From: Streptomyces sp. B1I3
GTDB lineage: Bacteria > Actinomycetota > Actinomycetes > Streptomycetales > Streptomycetaceae
Length of the DNA stretch: 64,000 nucleotides
Assembly (NCBI RefSeq): GCF_030816615.1
Contig: NZ_JAUSYD010000001.1
Span: forward strand, 2,356,001-2,420,000
Direction of reading: 5' to 3'
The notes beneath the pieces were generated by a model. It saw nothing but the letters and a program-made list of their open reading frames with translations. It was not told the DNA's origin and did no database searches. The translations under genes were made by a program, and so were the position numbers. Of the stretch, positions 1 through 9,951 are shown one piece after another (position 1 is the first letter of the stretch; each line of letters opens with the position of its first letter).

Positions 1-283
1 GGCGGACGCGGCGTACGCTCTGCCGTTCGCGGTGAGCGACCCGGCGAGCGCGATGCGGCTCGCCGCCGTGCTGGAGGACCGGGTCGCGGGCGTCTACTCC
101 GACCTCGTACGGGCCGCCCGGGGCCCGCTGCGGCAGGAGGCCGCGGGGGCACTGCGCGAAGCCGCCGTGCGTGCCGTCCGCTGGCGCGGCACCGGCGTAG
201 CCTTTCCCGGGCTCACCGAGAAGGCCGGGGCACACCCGCCCGACACCACGGCGGAGGCAGGCGCCGCGGGCGTCGCGCCGTGA
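1..283 (+). CDS. Ferritin-like DUF4439 domain protein, C-terminal part
   Basis: The reading frame is open from the left edge of the window (frame starting at base 2) and ends with TGA at 281-283, so only the last 93 or so residues are seen. The helical, Ala- and Arg-rich sequence with the stretch SAMRLAAVLEDRVAGVY resembles the end of the DUF4439 ferritin-like domain found in actinobacterial proteins next to proS. The biochemical role of this family is not established. An internal ATG at 50 is not needed as a start, because the frame continues upstream. The next gene begins 28 bases downstream in the same direction, so the two may be cotranscribed. Confidence 0.6.
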   Translation, partial: ADAAYALPFAVSDPASAMRLAAVLEDRVAGVYSDLVRAARGPLRQEAAGALREAAVRAVRWRGTGVAFPGLTEKAGAHPPDTTAEAGAAGVAP

Positions 284-311
284 ACTCCTTCTGAAAGGGA
301 ACAAGGCACGT

Positions 312-1232
312 ATGGGTTTCGAACCGCCGCAGCGTCTGGTGCGGGCGCTCGGCGAGACGTACGGGGACACGGCCGCCGCCGACTGGCTGGACCGGCTCCC
401 CGCGCTCACGGATGAGGCGTTGTCCGCAACGGGACACGACGTCTCCCCGGAGCGCGTGGTCGCTCCCGGCGGACGCAGCAGCCTCGTCCTCCTGGTGCGC
501 CGCCAGGACGGCACGCCCGCCGTACTGAAGATCGCGCCCGCCGGTGCCGCGCCCGCCCTGGAGCGGGCGGCTCTCGCCCAGTGGGACGGCTGGGGCGCGG
601 TGCGGCTCCTGGCACCCGGGGACGGAGCGGTACCCGAGGGCGCCCTGCTGCTGGAACGGCTGCACCACGAGGTGTCCCTGCGCTCCCTTCCCGACGCGAA
701 GGCGTTGCTGGAGGCGGCGGGCACGGTGCGGCGGCTGTGGGTCGAACCGGCGGACGGCCATCCCTACGAGAGCGTCGAGGCACGCACAGGCCGGCAGGCG
801 GAGCCGATGAGGGCCGCCGCCGCGGCGGATCCGGCGCTGGAGCCGCTGGTCTCCGCGGCGCTGGCGGCGCGCGGGGAACTGGTCGCGCACGCCCCCGAAC
901 TCCTGTTGCTGCACGGCAACTTCCGCCAGAGCAAGGTTCTGTCCGGTGAGCGGGCGCCGTGGCTCGCGGTCGGCCCGGAGCCGCTGGTCGGCGAGCGGGC
1001 GTACGACTTGGCGCGGCTGGTGCGTGACCGGGTCGAGGACCTCATCGCCTCGCCCGGCGGGGCGGCGACTGCCCGTCGCCGGATCAGGAAGCTCGCGGAC
1101 TCCCTGGAGGTGGACCAGGGGCGGCTGCGCGGCTGGACGCTCTTCCGGGCCGTGGAGTCCGGGACCCGTGCGCTGGCGGCGGGGCGGCGCCAGGACGGCG
1201 AGGTGGCCCTGGAGTTCGCGGGCTGGCTGTAG
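312..1232 (+). CDS. Aminoglycoside/hydroxyurea phosphotransferase-family protein, probable pseudokinase
   Basis: The 306-residue protein matches the length and layout of the aminoglycoside/hydroxyurea resistance kinase family (APH(6)-type). An ATP-lysine candidate lies in VLKIA near residue 73. The catalytic region reads LLHGNFRQSKVL (residues 199-210), followed by WLAVGPEPLVGERAYD (217-232). Family members normally have HGD and IDPKP at these places. Here the catalytic-base Asp is Asn203 and the metal-binding Asp is Gly221, so phosphotransfer looks unlikely. The frame is intact with normal host codon use, so the gene does not look decayed. A GAAAGGGAAC ribosome binding region precedes the ATG. 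A binding or regulatory role is possible but unproven. Confidence 0.75.
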   Translation: MGFEPPQRLVRALGETYGDTAAADWLDRLPALTDEALSATGHDVSPERVVAPGGRSSLVLLVRRQDGTPAVLKIAPAGAAPALERAALAQWDGWGAVRLLAPGDGAVPEGALLLERLHHEVSLRSLPDAKALLEAAGTVRRLWVEPADGHPYESVEARTGRQAEPMRAAAAADPALEPLVSAALAARGELVAHAPELLLLHGNFRQSKVLSGERAPWLAVGPEPLVGERAYDLARLVRDRVEDLIASPGGAATARRRIRKLADSLEVDQGRLRGWTLFRAVESGTRALAAGRRQDGEVALEFAGWL

Positions 1233-1249
1233 CGCCCGCACACGGCAGC

Positions 1250-1287
1250 GAGGAGGCCCCCCACGCGCTCGCGTGGGGGGCCTCCTC
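1250..1287. terminator. Bidirectional hairpin terminator
   Basis: A near-perfect inverted repeat (left arm from 1250, right arm to 1287, short CGCTCG-type apex) lies between the kinase homologue and proS, which converge here. It has no long T tract, as is usual in Streptomyces. Confidence 0.8.
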
Positions 1288-1296
1288 GGTGTTGTC

Positions 1297-2997
1297 TCAG
1301 CCCTGGTCGCGCAGGCGGGCGATCGCCTCGTCGACGGTGAGCTCCTCACGCTCGCCCGTGCGACGGTCCTTCAGCTCCAGGACGCCCTCGGCGGAGCGGC
1401 GGCCGGCGACGAGGATCTTCGGGATGCCGATCAGCTCGGCGTCGGTGAACTTCACACCGGGCGAGACGCCTGCCCGGTCGTCGACCATGACCCGGACACC
1501 GGCGGCATTCAGCTTCTCGGCCACGTCCAGGGCCAGTTCAGTCTGGAGCGCCTTGCCCGCGGCGACGACGTGCACGTCGGCCGGCGCGACCTCACGGGGC
1601 CAGCACAGACCCTGCTCGTCGGCGGTCTGCTCGGCGAGTGCGGCCACCGCGCGCGAGACACCGATGCCGTACGAGCCCATCGTGACGCGGACGGGCTTGC
1701 CCTGCTGGCCGAGGACGTCGAGGGAGAAGATGTCGGCGTACTTGCGGCCGAGCTGGAAGATGTGGCCGATCTCGATGGCGCGGTCCACCTGGAGACCGGT
1801 GCCGCACTTGGGGCAGGGGTCACCCGCCTCGACGACGACGACGTCGAGGTAGTCGTCGACCTCGAAGTCCCGGCCCGCGACGACGTTCTTCGCGTGCGTG
1901 CCCTCCTTGTTGGCGCCGGTGATCCAGGCGGTGCCCGGGGCGACGCGCGGGTCGGCGATGTAGCGGACCTTCTCCAGGCCCTGCGGGCCGACGTAGCCGC
2001 GCACGAGGTCGGGGCGGCCCACGAAGTCCTCGGCGGTCACGAGCTCGACGACGGCCGGGGCGAGGTGCTCGCCGAGCTTGCCGAGGTCGACCTCGCGGTC
2101 GCCGGGCACGCCCACGGCCACGATCTCGCCGTCCACCTTGACCAGCAGGTTCTTCAGGGTGGCGGAGGCGGGGACGCCGAGGTGGGCCGCGAGGCTCTCG
2201 ATGGTGGGGGTGTCGGGGGTGTCCAGCTCCTCGACGGCGCCGGCCGTCGAGGCGTCGGCGGGGGGCGCCGTGAAGGTGACGGCCTCGGTGTTGGCGGCGT
2301 AGTCGCAGTTCGGGCAGTCGACGAAGGTGTCCTCGCCGGCGGGCGCCGGGGCGAGGAACTCCTCGGAGGCGGAGCCGCCCATGGCTCCGGAGACGGCGGA
2401 GACGATGCGGTGGTCGAGGCCGAGGCGCTCGAAGATCCGGATGTAGGCGGCGCGGTGCAGCTGGTACGCCTCGACGAGGCCCTCGTCCGTGGTGTCGAAG
2501 GAGTACGAGTCCTTCATCTGGAACTCACGGCCGCGCAGCACACCGGCGCGGGGGCGCGCCTCGTCGCGGTACTTGGTCTGGATCTGGTAGAGGATCACGG
2601 GCAGGTCCTTGTAGGACGAGCACATGTCCTTGACGACCTGGGTGAAGATCTCCTCGTGGGTGGGGCCGAGGAGGTAGTCGCTGCCCTTGCGGTCCTTGAG
2701 CCTGAAGAGCAGGTCGCCGTACTCGTCGTAGCGGCCGCTCGCCTCGTACGCCTCCTTGGGCAGCAGCGCGGGCAGCAGGACCTCCTGGCCGCCGATGGCG
2801 TCCATCTCCTCGCGGACGACGCGGGTGACGTTCTCCAGGACCTTCTTGCCGAGCGGGAGCCAGGTCCAGATGCCGGCTGCGGTGCGACGTACGTATCCGG
2901 CCCGGACGAGGAGCTTGTGGTTGAGCGTCTCGGCGTCCGCCGGGTCGTCGCGCAGTGTCTTGATCATCAATCGGGACATGCGCTGGACCTGGGCCAT
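1297..2997 (-). CDS. proS: Prolyl-tRNA synthetase
   Basis: This 566-residue class II aminoacyl-tRNA synthetase charges tRNA-Pro in the cytoplasm. The start is [19 protein letters not shown], with an AGGAG motif upstream of the ATG. The N-terminal catalytic core contains [14 protein letters not shown] and [19 protein letters not shown] motifs (residues about 150-175). An inserted YbaK-like editing domain occupies roughly residues 230-380, typical of the bacterial ProS form. The C-terminal part includes the motif-3 region [18 protein letters not shown] and an anticodon-binding domain. The length is normal for the family and no key region is missing. It ends next to a strong bidirectional terminator. 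Confidence 0.97.
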   Translation of the reverse strand: MAQVQRMSRLMIKTLRDDPADAETLNHKLLVRAGYVRRTAAGIWTWLPLGKKVLENVTRVVREEMDAIGGQEVLLPALLPKEAYEASGRYDEYGDLLFRLKDRKGSDYLLGPTHEEIFTQVVKDMCSSYKDLPVILYQIQTKYRDEARPRAGVLRGREFQMKDSYSFDTTDEGLVEAYQLHRAAYIRIFERLGLDHRIVSAVSGAMGGSASEEFLAPAPAGEDTFVDCPNCDYAANTEAVTFTAPPADASTAGAVEELDTPDTPTIESLAAHLGVPASATLKNLLVKVDGEIVAVGVPGDREVDLGKLGEHLAPAVVELVTAEDFVGRPDLVRGYVGPQGLEKVRYIADPRVAPGTAWITGANKEGTHAKNVVAGRDFEVDDYLDVVVVEAGDPCPKCGTGLQVDRAIEIGHIFQLGRKYADIFSLDVLGQQGKPVRVTMGSYGIGVSRAVAALAEQTADEQGLCWPREVAPADVHVVAAGKALQTELALDVAEKLNAAGVRVMVDDRAGVSPGVKFTDAELIGIPKILVAGRRSAEGVLELKDRRTGEREELTVDEAIARLRDQG

Positions 2998-3071
2998 GAT
3001 GAACTCCTGCTCGGAAGGGTGATGCGCCCGAGGTTAGCCGGGCGCCCCGTGCGGGCGGAAATCCATAACCC

Positions 3072-3644
3072 TCAGTGGCGGAGCGGAAGGGGCGCGCCCA
3101 TCACCGCGTACGGCTTCGGAGCGCCGGGGAAGAGGACCTGCCGGGCCAGGTCCTGGTAGCCGAGTGCCCGGTAGAGGCCGCGGGCGGGGCTGTCCGTGTC
3201 GATCGCGGACAGGATGGACCGGGGCAGGTCGACGGCGTCCGTGACGGTGGTGATCAGGCTGCGGCCGATGCCGCGCTGCTGGAACTCGGGATGGACGTGG
3301 AGTTCGGTGATCACGAACGATTCGTCGAGCCAGTCCTGGGAGCCGGTGGCACGCAGATACGGCTCGACGACGGTGGACCACCAGTGGGCACGGTCGTTGG
3401 GCAGCCCGTAGACGAACCCGACGAGCCGTCCGGCGGCGGTGGTGGCACCGAGGGCGCGGGCTTGTGGGTGGTCGAGGTGTCTGAGCACGATATGGCGGCG
3501 CACGTCGATCTCGTCCTGGGTGAGGCCGAAGGCGTGTGCCTGCACGTCCAGTGCCTCGTCGACACGGGCGGCGAGGTCGAGCGGTCCGACCAGGATGCCG
3601 GGGGCCCCGGAGCCGCTGGGGGATGCGGGGGTTGCTGCTGCCAT
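3072..3644 (-). CDS. GNAT family N-acetyltransferase
   Basis: The 190-residue protein carries a single GNAT fold. The acetyl-CoA binding signature is seen as VHPEFQQRGIGRSLI (about residues 118-132), preceded by the beta-strand ITELHV. The C-terminal YRALGYQDL segment is the usual beta6/alpha4 element. The substrate cannot be read from sequence. It lies between proS and another GNAT gene on the same strand; the gap to proS is about 75 bases and holds the proS ribosome binding site. Confidence 0.8.
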   Translation of the reverse strand: MAAATPASPSGSGAPGILVGPLDLAARVDEALDVQAHAFGLTQDEIDVRRHIVLRHLDHPQARALGATTAAGRLVGFVYGLPNDRAHWWSTVVEPYLRATGSQDWLDESFVITELHVHPEFQQRGIGRSLITTVTDAVDLPRSILSAIDTDSPARGLYRALGYQDLARQVLFPGAPKPYAVMGAPLPLRH

Positions 3645-3673
3645 GCCGGAACCCTACTGGCCGCGCCCTCCGG

Positions 3674-4519
3674 TCAGAACAGCACACTCATGAACGCACC
3701 GGTCTCCCGGAAGCCGACACGGCTGTAGGCCCTGCGTGCAGCGGTGTTGTAGTCGTTCACGTAGAGACTGACGACGGGTGCCACATCGGCCAGCGCGTAC
3801 CGCAGGACTGCCGCCATGCCGGTCTCGGAGAGTCCGCGTCCGCGGTGTTCGGGGGCGACCCAGACACCCTGGATCTGGCAGGCACGGGAGGTGGCGGCGC
3901 CGATCTCCGCCTTGAAGACGACCTTGCCGTCCTCCACGCGGGCGAAGGAGCGGCCGGAGCTGATCAGTTCGGCGACCCGCGCCTGGTAGAGGAGCCCGCC
4001 GTCACCGGCCAGGGGGGAGATGCCGACCTCCTCGGTGAACATGGCCACGCACGCGGGCATGAGGATGTCCATCTCGTCCTTGCGGACACGGCGTACGAGG
4101 GGGTCGGGCGCCACCTCGGCCGAGGGGCTCTCGGTGACCATGAGCGGCTGATGCGGCCGGACCTCGCGGGCGGGGCCCCAGCTCGGTTCGAGCAGGCGCC
4201 ACAGCTGGGAGGTGGGGCCGGCCGGGCCGACGATGGAGGAGCAGCGGCGGCCGGCCCGGCGGGCTCGGTCGGCGAAGCCCCTGACGGCTTCGGGGGTGGC
4301 GCAGATGGGGACGAGGTTGGCCCCGGAGTAACAGAGCGACGTCAGCCGTCCGTCGGCGTACCAGCCCCACATCTCGCCGCCCAGACGCCAGGGGTCGAGC
4401 CCGGCGATCTGGACGCGGGACGTCACGAACGCGTTGTCCACGGGCTCGCTCTCGAGGATGGCAAGCGCAGCGGGGAGCTCGCCGGGGTCGAGGACCCGGG
4501 TAGTGGTCTGCGTCAACAC
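3674..4519 (-). CDS. DUF4081-type GNAT N-acetyltransferase
   Basis: This 281-residue protein starts at a GTG, with GAGG seven bases upstream. The N-terminal half (residues 1-130) resembles the DUF4081 domain that precedes GNAT domains in actinobacteria. The C-terminal half is a GNAT domain with the acetyl-CoA loop VAPEHRGRGLSETGM (about 215-229) and the VSLYVNDYNTAARRAYSRVGF region (about 246-266). The substrate is unknown. It is conserved between ispG and proS in Streptomyces as I recall them, and it is 29 bases upstream of the next GNAT gene, so cotranscription is likely. Confidence 0.82.
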   Translation of the reverse strand: MLTQTTTRVLDPGELPAALAILESEPVDNAFVTSRVQIAGLDPWRLGGEMWGWYADGRLTSLCYSGANLVPICATPEAVRGFADRARRAGRRCSSIVGPAGPTSQLWRLLEPSWGPAREVRPHQPLMVTESPSAEVAPDPLVRRVRKDEMDILMPACVAMFTEEVGISPLAGDGGLLYQARVAELISSGRSFARVEDGKVVFKAEIGAATSRACQIQGVWVAPEHRGRGLSETGMAAVLRYALADVAPVVSLYVNDYNTAARRAYSRVGFRETGAFMSVLF

Positions 4520-4616
4520 TAAGGGGCCTCACCATATGGTCTGCTGATTTCCGCACTGTACCGAACACGGCCGTGGGGCGCCGCCCGCGCGGGCGGAACC
4601 GGCCTCGGACACGGCT

Positions 4617-4650
4617 GTGCCCCGCGGAACCCGGGGGTCCGGCGGGGCAC
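4617..4650 (-). terminator. Terminator after ispG
   Basis: A 9-bp GTGCCCCGC stem (4617-4625) pairs with GCGGGGCAC (4642-4650), just downstream of the ispG stop codon. Confidence 0.7.
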
Positions 4651-4667
4651 GGCCGACGAGAAGGGGG

Positions 4668-5825
4668 TCAGCCGGCGATGGAGACCTGGGGCTCGCCGGA
4701 GGCGATGCCGTCCTTCTCCATCTGCTCGGCGATCTTCATGGCTTCCTCGATGAGGGTCTCCACGATCTTCGACTCCGGGACGGTCTTGATGACCTCGCCC
4801 TTCACGAAGATCTGTCCCTTGCCGTTGCCCGAGGCCACACCGAGGTCCGCCTCACGCGCCTCACCGGGGCCGTTGACCACACAGCCCATCACGGCGACCC
4901 GCAGCGGAACCTCCATGCCCTCCAGACCCGCACTCACCTGGTCCGCCAGCTTGTACACGTCCACCTGCGCCCGCCCGCAGGAGGGGCACGACACGATCTC
5001 CAGACGCCGCTGCTTCAGGTTCAGCGCCTCCAGGATCTGCAGACCGACCTTGACCTCCTCCACCGGCGGAGCCGACAGCGAGACCCGGATCGTGTCCCCG
5101 ATCCCCTCCGACAGCAGCGCACCGAACGCCACCGCCGACTTGATCGTCCCCTGGAACGCCGGACCCGCCTCCGTCACACCCAGGTGCAGCGGATAGTCCG
5201 ACTGCGCGGCCAGCTGCCGGTAGGCGTTCACCATGATGACCGGGTCGTTGTGCTTGACCGAGATCTTGATGTCCCGGAACCCGTGCTCCTCGAACAGCGA
5301 CGCCTCCCACAGCGCCGACTCCACCAGCGCCTCCGGCGTCGCCTTGCCGTACTTCTTCAGCAGCCGCGCGTCCAGCGAACCCGCGTTCACCCCGATGCGG
5401 ATCGGGGTACCGGCGTCCCCCGCCGCCTTCGCGATCTCCTTGACCTTGTCGTCGAACTGCTTGATGTTCCCCGGATTCACCCGCACCGCCGCACACCCGG
5501 CGTCGATCGCCGCGAACACGTACTTCGGCTGGAAATGAATGTCCGCGATCACCGGGATCTGCGACTTCTTCGCGATCGTCGCCAACGCGTCCGCGTCATC
5601 CTGCGTGGGGCACGCCACCCGCACGATCTGGCAGCCCGACGCCGTCAGCTCCGCGATCTGCTGGAGCGTCGCACCGATGTCCGACGTACGCGTCGTCGTC
5701 ATCGACTGCACCGACACCGGTGCGTCCCCACCGACCGCCACCGACCCGACCTGGATCTGACGGCTGACCCGTCGGTCGGCGAGCTTGGTCGGAACGGCCG
5801 GCATTCCGAGAGAAATCGCAGTCAT
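4668..5825 (-). CDS. ispG: 4-hydroxy-3-methylbut-2-enyl diphosphate synthase (IspG/GcpE)
   Basis: This 385-residue enzyme catalyses the penultimate MEP-pathway step, converting cyclic MEcPP to HMBPP with a 4Fe-4S cluster. The N-terminal TIM-barrel contains [19 protein letters not shown] (about 40-58) and the ADIHFQPKY and VRVNPGN motifs. The C-terminal cluster domain has SCPSCGR and [14 protein letters not shown], which carry the expected cluster cysteines. The gene follows rseP and dxr on the same strand but is separated from rseP by 190 bases with a hairpin, so it may have its own promoter. Length and motifs are complete. Confidence 0.97.
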   Translation of the reverse strand: MTAISLGMPAVPTKLADRRVSRQIQVGSVAVGGDAPVSVQSMTTTRTSDIGATLQQIAELTASGCQIVRVACPTQDDADALATIAKKSQIPVIADIHFQPKYVFAAIDAGCAAVRVNPGNIKQFDDKVKEIAKAAGDAGTPIRIGVNAGSLDARLLKKYGKATPEALVESALWEASLFEEHGFRDIKISVKHNDPVIMVNAYRQLAAQSDYPLHLGVTEAGPAFQGTIKSAVAFGALLSEGIGDTIRVSLSAPPVEEVKVGLQILEALNLKQRRLEIVSCPSCGRAQVDVYKLADQVSAGLEGMEVPLRVAVMGCVVNGPGEAREADLGVASGNGKGQIFVKGEVIKTVPESKIVETLIEEAMKIAEQMEKDGIASGEPQVSIAG

Positions 5826-5953
5826 GCGCTGAGCATCCCCAAGGTGTGGATCGGTGTGGATCGAGGTCCCGAGAACGGCGGACTCCAGGCTTCGAGGTTA
5901 CGGCACCGGAGGAAAACCGGGCGCACCCCGTCGCCGAAACCCCCCGACCGAGG

Positions 5954-5984
5954 GCGGCCGGGCACCACCCGGGTGACCGGCCGC
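5954..5984 (-). terminator. Hairpin between rseP and ispG
   Basis: GCGGCCGG (5954-5961) pairs with CCGGCCGC (5977-5984) around a short GC-rich loop. It probably acts as a terminator or attenuator after rseP. The rest of the 190-base gap shows no gene. Confidence 0.5.
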
Positions 5985-6015
5985 TCTCCGTGAGGCGCGT
6001 GAGACGTGTGAGGCG

Positions 6016-7326
6016 TCAGCTGATCTTCACCGGGTTCACGATGTCGGCGACCAGCACGAGCAGCGTGAAGCAGATGAAGACACCGGCGACGACGTAGGCG
6101 ACCGGCATCAGCTTGGCCACGTCGAACGGGCCGGGGTCGGGGCGGCGGAAGACCCGGGCCACGGTGCGGCGCAGGGATTCCCAGAGCGCGCCCGCGATGT
6201 GTCCGCCGTCCAGCGGCAGGAGGGGCAGCATGTTGAAGAGGAACAGCGACAGGTTGAAGCCCGCCAGCAGGAACAGCATCATCGCGATCTGGTTCTGGGC
6301 CGGGACGTCGAGGTTCATCACCTCTCCGCCGATCCTGGCCGCGCCGACCACACCCACCGGTGAGTCGTCGGCGCGCTCCCCGTCGCTGAACGCCGCGTTC
6401 CACAGGTCGGGGATCTTGGAGGGCAGGGCGATGATCGAGTCGACGCCGTTCTCGATCATGTCGCCCATGCGGACGACCGAGTCGCCGAAGGAGAGCGGCA
6501 GGATCTCGGTCTTGGCGGCGAAGCCCAGATAGCCGGCCTCGACGTACTTGTCGGGCACGATCTCGCCGTCGGCGTCCTTCTCGGCGACGGCGTTCTTCTG
6601 GAGCACGGCGTTCAGGGTCTGTTCCCGGCCGTCGCGCTCCACGGTGATGGTGGCGGGGCCGATGGTCTTCCGGATCCTGTCCGAGAGGGTGGACCAGTCG
6701 TCGATCTTCCGGCCGTCGAAGGCGACGATCGTGTCGCCCTCCCGGAGCCCCGCCGCCTTGGCCGGCGAGACCGGGTCGGACGCCTTGCAGGTGTCGCGGT
6801 CCTCGCTCTGGTCGATCACGCACTGCTGGACGCCCGCGACCTCCGTGGTCTGGGTCTGGAAACCGAAGGTCATCGCCACGCCCATGAAGATCGCGACGGC
6901 GAGGACCAGGTTCATGAAGGGCCCGGCGAACATCACGATCACGCGCTTCCACGGCTTGCGCGTGTAGAAGAGGCGCGACTCGTCGCCCGGCTGGAGCTCC
7001 TCGAAGGCGGCGGACCTGGCGTCCTCGATCATGCCGCGCCACGGCGAGGTGGAGCGGGCTTCGAGCCGTCCGTCGGGTCCCGGGGGGAACATGCCGATCA
7101 TGCGGATGTAGCCGCCCGCGGGGATGGCCTTGATGCCGTACTCGGTGTCGCCCTTCTTGCGCGACCAGACGGTCGGCCCGAAGCCGACCATGTACTGCGG
7201 CACCCGGATGCCGAAGAGCTTGGCCGTCGACAGGTGGCCCAGTTCGTGCCAGGCGATCGAGAACAGCAGACCCACGGCGAAGATGGCGATCCCCAGGATC
7301 GTCATCAGGATCGTCGTCATACTCAT
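6016..7326 (-). CDS. rseP: RIP zinc metalloprotease (site-2 protease, RseP family)
   Basis: The 436-residue membrane protease has HExxH as HELGH at residues 27-31, inside the first transmembrane segment ([19 protein letters not shown] onward). A PDZ domain follows around 170-260 ([22 protein letters not shown]), and the second active-site motif [10 protein letters not shown] lies near residue 390. The family cuts membrane-anchored anti-sigma factors and other substrates within the bilayer. The chosen ATG at 7324-7326 overlaps the dxr stop in an ATGA, which indicates translational coupling. A longer upstream extension is open but lies within dxr and is not supported. The start codon is followed two residues later by another ATG that could also serve. 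Confidence 0.93.
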   Translation of the reverse strand: MSMTTILMTILGIAIFAVGLLFSIAWHELGHLSTAKLFGIRVPQYMVGFGPTVWSRKKGDTEYGIKAIPAGGYIRMIGMFPPGPDGRLEARSTSPWRGMIEDARSAAFEELQPGDESRLFYTRKPWKRVIVMFAGPFMNLVLAVAIFMGVAMTFGFQTQTTEVAGVQQCVIDQSEDRDTCKASDPVSPAKAAGLREGDTIVAFDGRKIDDWSTLSDRIRKTIGPATITVERDGREQTLNAVLQKNAVAEKDADGEIVPDKYVEAGYLGFAAKTEILPLSFGDSVVRMGDMIENGVDSIIALPSKIPDLWNAAFSDGERADDSPVGVVGAARIGGEVMNLDVPAQNQIAMMLFLLAGFNLSLFLFNMLPLLPLDGGHIAGALWESLRRTVARVFRRPDPGPFDVAKLMPVAYVVAGVFICFTLLVLVADIVNPVKIS

Positions 7327-8576
7327 GCGTGCGCCTCCGCTGTCGCTGCCGCCGAGAGCTCCCGGGCCCGGGACCGGGCCCAGGTCTCCGCCTCGAGGAC
7401 GTCCGCGACCGTCAGTGAAGTTCCCGTGGCAGGGGTGCCGTGTTCGGCCACCACTGCGGTGACCGTATCCATGATTCCGTTGAAGGGCAGCCGTCCCGCC
7501 AGGAACGCCTCCACACACTCCTCGTTGGCGGCATTGAACACCGCCGGCGCGGTGCCGCCCAGTGTGCCGACGTGCCGGGCGAGCCCGACGGAGGGGAAGG
7601 CCTCGGTGTCCAGGGGGAAGAAGTCCCAGCTCGAGGCCGTCGTCCAGTCGAAGGCGGGGGCCGCGTCCGGGACCCGTTCGGGCCAGCCGAGACCGATGGC
7701 GATGGGGCCCCGCATGTCGGGCGGGGTCGCCTGGGCGAGGGTGGATCCGTCGGTGAACTCCACCATCGAGTGAACGTAGGACTGGGGGTGGACCACGACC
7801 TCGATGCGGTCGAACGGGATGTCGTAGAGGAGGTGCGCCTCGATGACTTCCAGGCCCTTGTTGACGAGCGTGGCCGAGTTGACCGTGATGACCGGGCCCA
7901 TGGCCCAGGTCGGGTGCGCCAGCGCCTGCTCACGGGTCACGTCGGCCAGCTCGCTCCTGGTGCGTCCGCGGAACGGCCCGCCGGACGCGGTCACGACGAG
8001 CCTGCGCACGTCGGCGCGCTTGCCGGCGGCGAGCGCCTGGAAAAGCGCGGCGTGCTCGGAGTCCACCGGAATGATCTGCCCGGGGGCGGCCAGGGCCTTC
8101 ACCAGCGGGCCGCCGACGATCAGTGACTCCTTGTTGGCGAGGGCGAGCGTGCGGCCCGCCTTCAGCGCGGCGAGCGTGGGGGCGAGGCCGATCGAGCCGG
8201 TGATCCCGTTCAGCACGGTGTGGCAGTCGCTCGCGGCGAGCTCCGCGGCGGCGTCGGGGCCGGCCAGGACGGTGGGGAGCGGCTCCCCCGCTCCGTAGTT
8301 CTCCCGCAGTGCCTCGCGCAGGGCCGGCGCCTTGTCCGCGTCGGCGACCGCGACGGTACGCACCCGCAGCCGGCGCGCCTGCTCGGCGAGGAGTGCGACC
8401 CGGCCGCCCGCGGCGGAGAGCGCGGTGACGCGGAAGCGGTCGGGGTTGCGCAGCACCAGGTCGATGGCCTGGGTGCCGATGGACCCGGTGGAGCCGAGGA
8501 TCACCAGATCCCGGCGGCCTGCCGCGGCGTCGAAGACGAGATGCGGGTCGGCGAGGGGTGCGGGGCTGTCGCTCAT
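7323..8576 (-). CDS. dxr: 1-deoxy-D-xylulose 5-phosphate reductoisomerase
   Basis: The 417-residue protein converts DXP to MEP using NADPH, the first committed step of the MEP isoprenoid pathway. The Rossmann motif [18 protein letters not shown] lies near residues 23-40. [11 protein letters not shown] and the catalytic acid residues in [13 protein letters not shown] follow at about 145-175. NPQSYVH-like substrate-loop residues appear as [13 protein letters not shown]. The start [12 protein letters not shown] is preceded by a purine-rich GGGGGG region; an ATG three codons upstream is an alternative. It is translationally coupled to rseP. Confidence 0.96.
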   Translation of the reverse strand: MSDSPAPLADPHLVFDAAAGRRDLVILGSTGSIGTQAIDLVLRNPDRFRVTALSAAGGRVALLAEQARRLRVRTVAVADADKAPALREALRENYGAGEPLPTVLAGPDAAAELAASDCHTVLNGITGSIGLAPTLAALKAGRTLALANKESLIVGGPLVKALAAPGQIIPVDSEHAALFQALAAGKRADVRRLVVTASGGPFRGRTRSELADVTREQALAHPTWAMGPVITVNSATLVNKGLEVIEAHLLYDIPFDRIEVVVHPQSYVHSMVEFTDGSTLAQATPPDMRGPIAIGLGWPERVPDAAPAFDWTTASSWDFFPLDTEAFPSVGLARHVGTLGGTAPAVFNAANEECVEAFLAGRLPFNGIMDTVTAVVAEHGTPATGTSLTVADVLEAETWARSRARELSAAATAEAHA

Positions 8577-8732
8577 GCCCCCCATTGTTGCCGCATCCGC
8601 TGTGCGCGAGGACAGGGCGTCCCCGTCCCCGCGCACAGTGGATGAGGGGCAGGCACGGATTTCGGCCGCCGGGCGGCGGCGCGGAGCCGGTGCCCGATCA
8701 CGGCCGGGTTCCGATCGTCCGGCGTCCGGGCG

Positions 8733-9227
8733 TCAGAGGCCCGCGTCGATGCCGAACTTCAGCCTCAGGCGCTCCATGTCGCGCACATCGCGCTCGGCCG
8801 GTTCGTAGCCCTGGTGGAACAGCGCCTGCTGCTCGGCCGAGATGCAGCGCACGGTGGTCGTCCCGATGGTGCCGGTGACGAAGCAGGAGGCGGGGTAGCG
8901 GAAGGGCTCGGCGGGGTCGAACGAGGACTGGACGGCCGACCCGTCGGCGGCGAACCCCAGAGGGTGCAGGTCGATGTCGAGCCCGGAGGGACGACTGAGC
9001 ACGAAGCGTACCGGGCGCTGATCCAGTGTCTCGGTGTACCCGGCCGCTGCCAGGGCCGCCACGACGGTGCTCTCCTGTTCCCGGTCGTGCAGGAGATCGA
9101 GATCGCGGTGCTCGCGGGTCTCCTCGCCGAGGAGGGCGTCAATGCCCCAGCCCCCCGCGAGGGCCACCTCGGCACCGGCTCCGCGCAGCAGGGACAGGAC
9201 GGCCAGGACATCGCTCGCGGACATCAT
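8733..9227 (-). CDS. Lincosamide-type nucleotidyltransferase domain protein
   Basis: The 164-residue protein resembles the LinA/LnuA nucleotidyltransferase group. LAGGWGIDALLGEETREHRD (about residues 22-41) gives the GxG plus DxD-like active site, with DLDLL immediately after and a third acidic residue in SGLDIDLHP (about 80). Known relatives adenylylate lincosamide antibiotics, but most chromosomal Streptomyces members have no shown resistance role. The start MMSASD was chosen because the similarity begins there. It stands alone between dxr and a membrane protein gene. Confidence 0.72.
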   Translation of the reverse strand: MMSASDVLAVLSLLRGAGAEVALAGGWGIDALLGEETREHRDLDLLHDREQESTVVAALAAAGYTETLDQRPVRFVLSRPSGLDIDLHPLGFAADGSAVQSSFDPAEPFRYPASCFVTGTIGTTTVRCISAEQQALFHQGYEPAERDVRDMERLRLKFGIDAGL

Positions 9228-9264
9228 GCGGGCGAGCGTAGGCCGCGCCCCGGCCGGGCGCTCG

Positions 9265-9897
9265 TCATTTCTCCATGGGGTGGGCGCACAACTGCCTGTT
9301 CTCGGGGCTGTAGTCCAGGTGCAGCAGCCAGTCCTTGCCCCAGCAGCGTTCGCGGTCCGAGATCCAGAACTCCGCCTCCTTCGAGCTGCAGCCGACCACT
9401 TCCAGGTCCTGTTCCGGCCACTGGGCCCTGTTGCGCCCGCAGTCACCGGCGGTGAAGGTGGCCTGCTCCGCCGGAACCAGCTTCGGCACGGCCACCACCC
9501 CGAGGCCGATGACCAGGGCCGTCATGACGGCGAGCGCGGGCAGCCGGAGCAGGACCGGGCGGCCCGGCGCGAGCGGGGGCCGCAGGTTGCCCACCGGGTG
9601 CGGCAGGGAGCGGATCCGGGAGCGGGCCCCGAGGTTCAGGAGGAGGGTGACCGGGGCGGCGAACACGGACAGCAGGCCCCACCACCCCTGCCACAGGGTG
9701 TCCGAGGTCATCCTGCGGTAGGTGGCGGTCCCGCAGGTCCGGCAGAACGCCCCCTCCTCCGTCAGGAAGCGCAGGGTGACGACGAGCCCGCGGTGGCCGC
9801 GCACGACGGCGTGGACGGCGGGGATCGCGCCGCAGATCCCACAGGCGAGCGGCGCGCCGTAGCCATGGGCGTACGGCGGCGGGGACGGTGTGACCAC
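9265..9897 (-). CDS. Membrane protein with two CxxC pairs, function unknown
   Basis: The 210-residue protein begins with a Pro-rich segment followed by two cysteine pairs, CGICG (about 19-23) and CRTCG (about 52-56), which may bind zinc. Two hydrophobic segments follow, around residues 70-90 (LLSVFAAPVTLLLNLG) and 115-140 (LPALAVMTALVIGLGVVAV). The C-terminal part, with paired Cys residues (GDCGRN, VVGCSS, ERCWG, QLCAH), would lie outside the cell and resembles the LppU/SCO3897-type extracytoplasmic domain. That assignment is tentative. Confidence 0.6.
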   Translation of the reverse strand: MVTPSPPPYAHGYGAPLACGICGAIPAVHAVVRGHRGLVVTLRFLTEEGAFCRTCGTATYRRMTSDTLWQGWWGLLSVFAAPVTLLLNLGARSRIRSLPHPVGNLRPPLAPGRPVLLRLPALAVMTALVIGLGVVAVPKLVPAEQATFTAGDCGRNRAQWPEQDLEVVGCSSKEAEFWISDRERCWGKDWLLHLDYSPENRQLCAHPMEK

Positions 9898-9951
9898 GAG
9901 TTCTCCCGGGAGTGACCGGAGACGACCGGAGACGAAGGGGGCCGGGAAACC

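Noticed and set aside
946..3159. Very long frame opposite to proS
   Set aside because: It is the antisense of a high-GC synthetase gene; its Asp/Val/Leu-rich composition is typical of such shadows. The same applies to other long frames opposite dxr, ispG, aroA and the aldehyde dehydrogenases.
8733..9227. Acquired lincosamide resistance gene
   Set aside because: Base composition and context are fully chromosomal and no mobile element is adjacent. Only the family can be stated.
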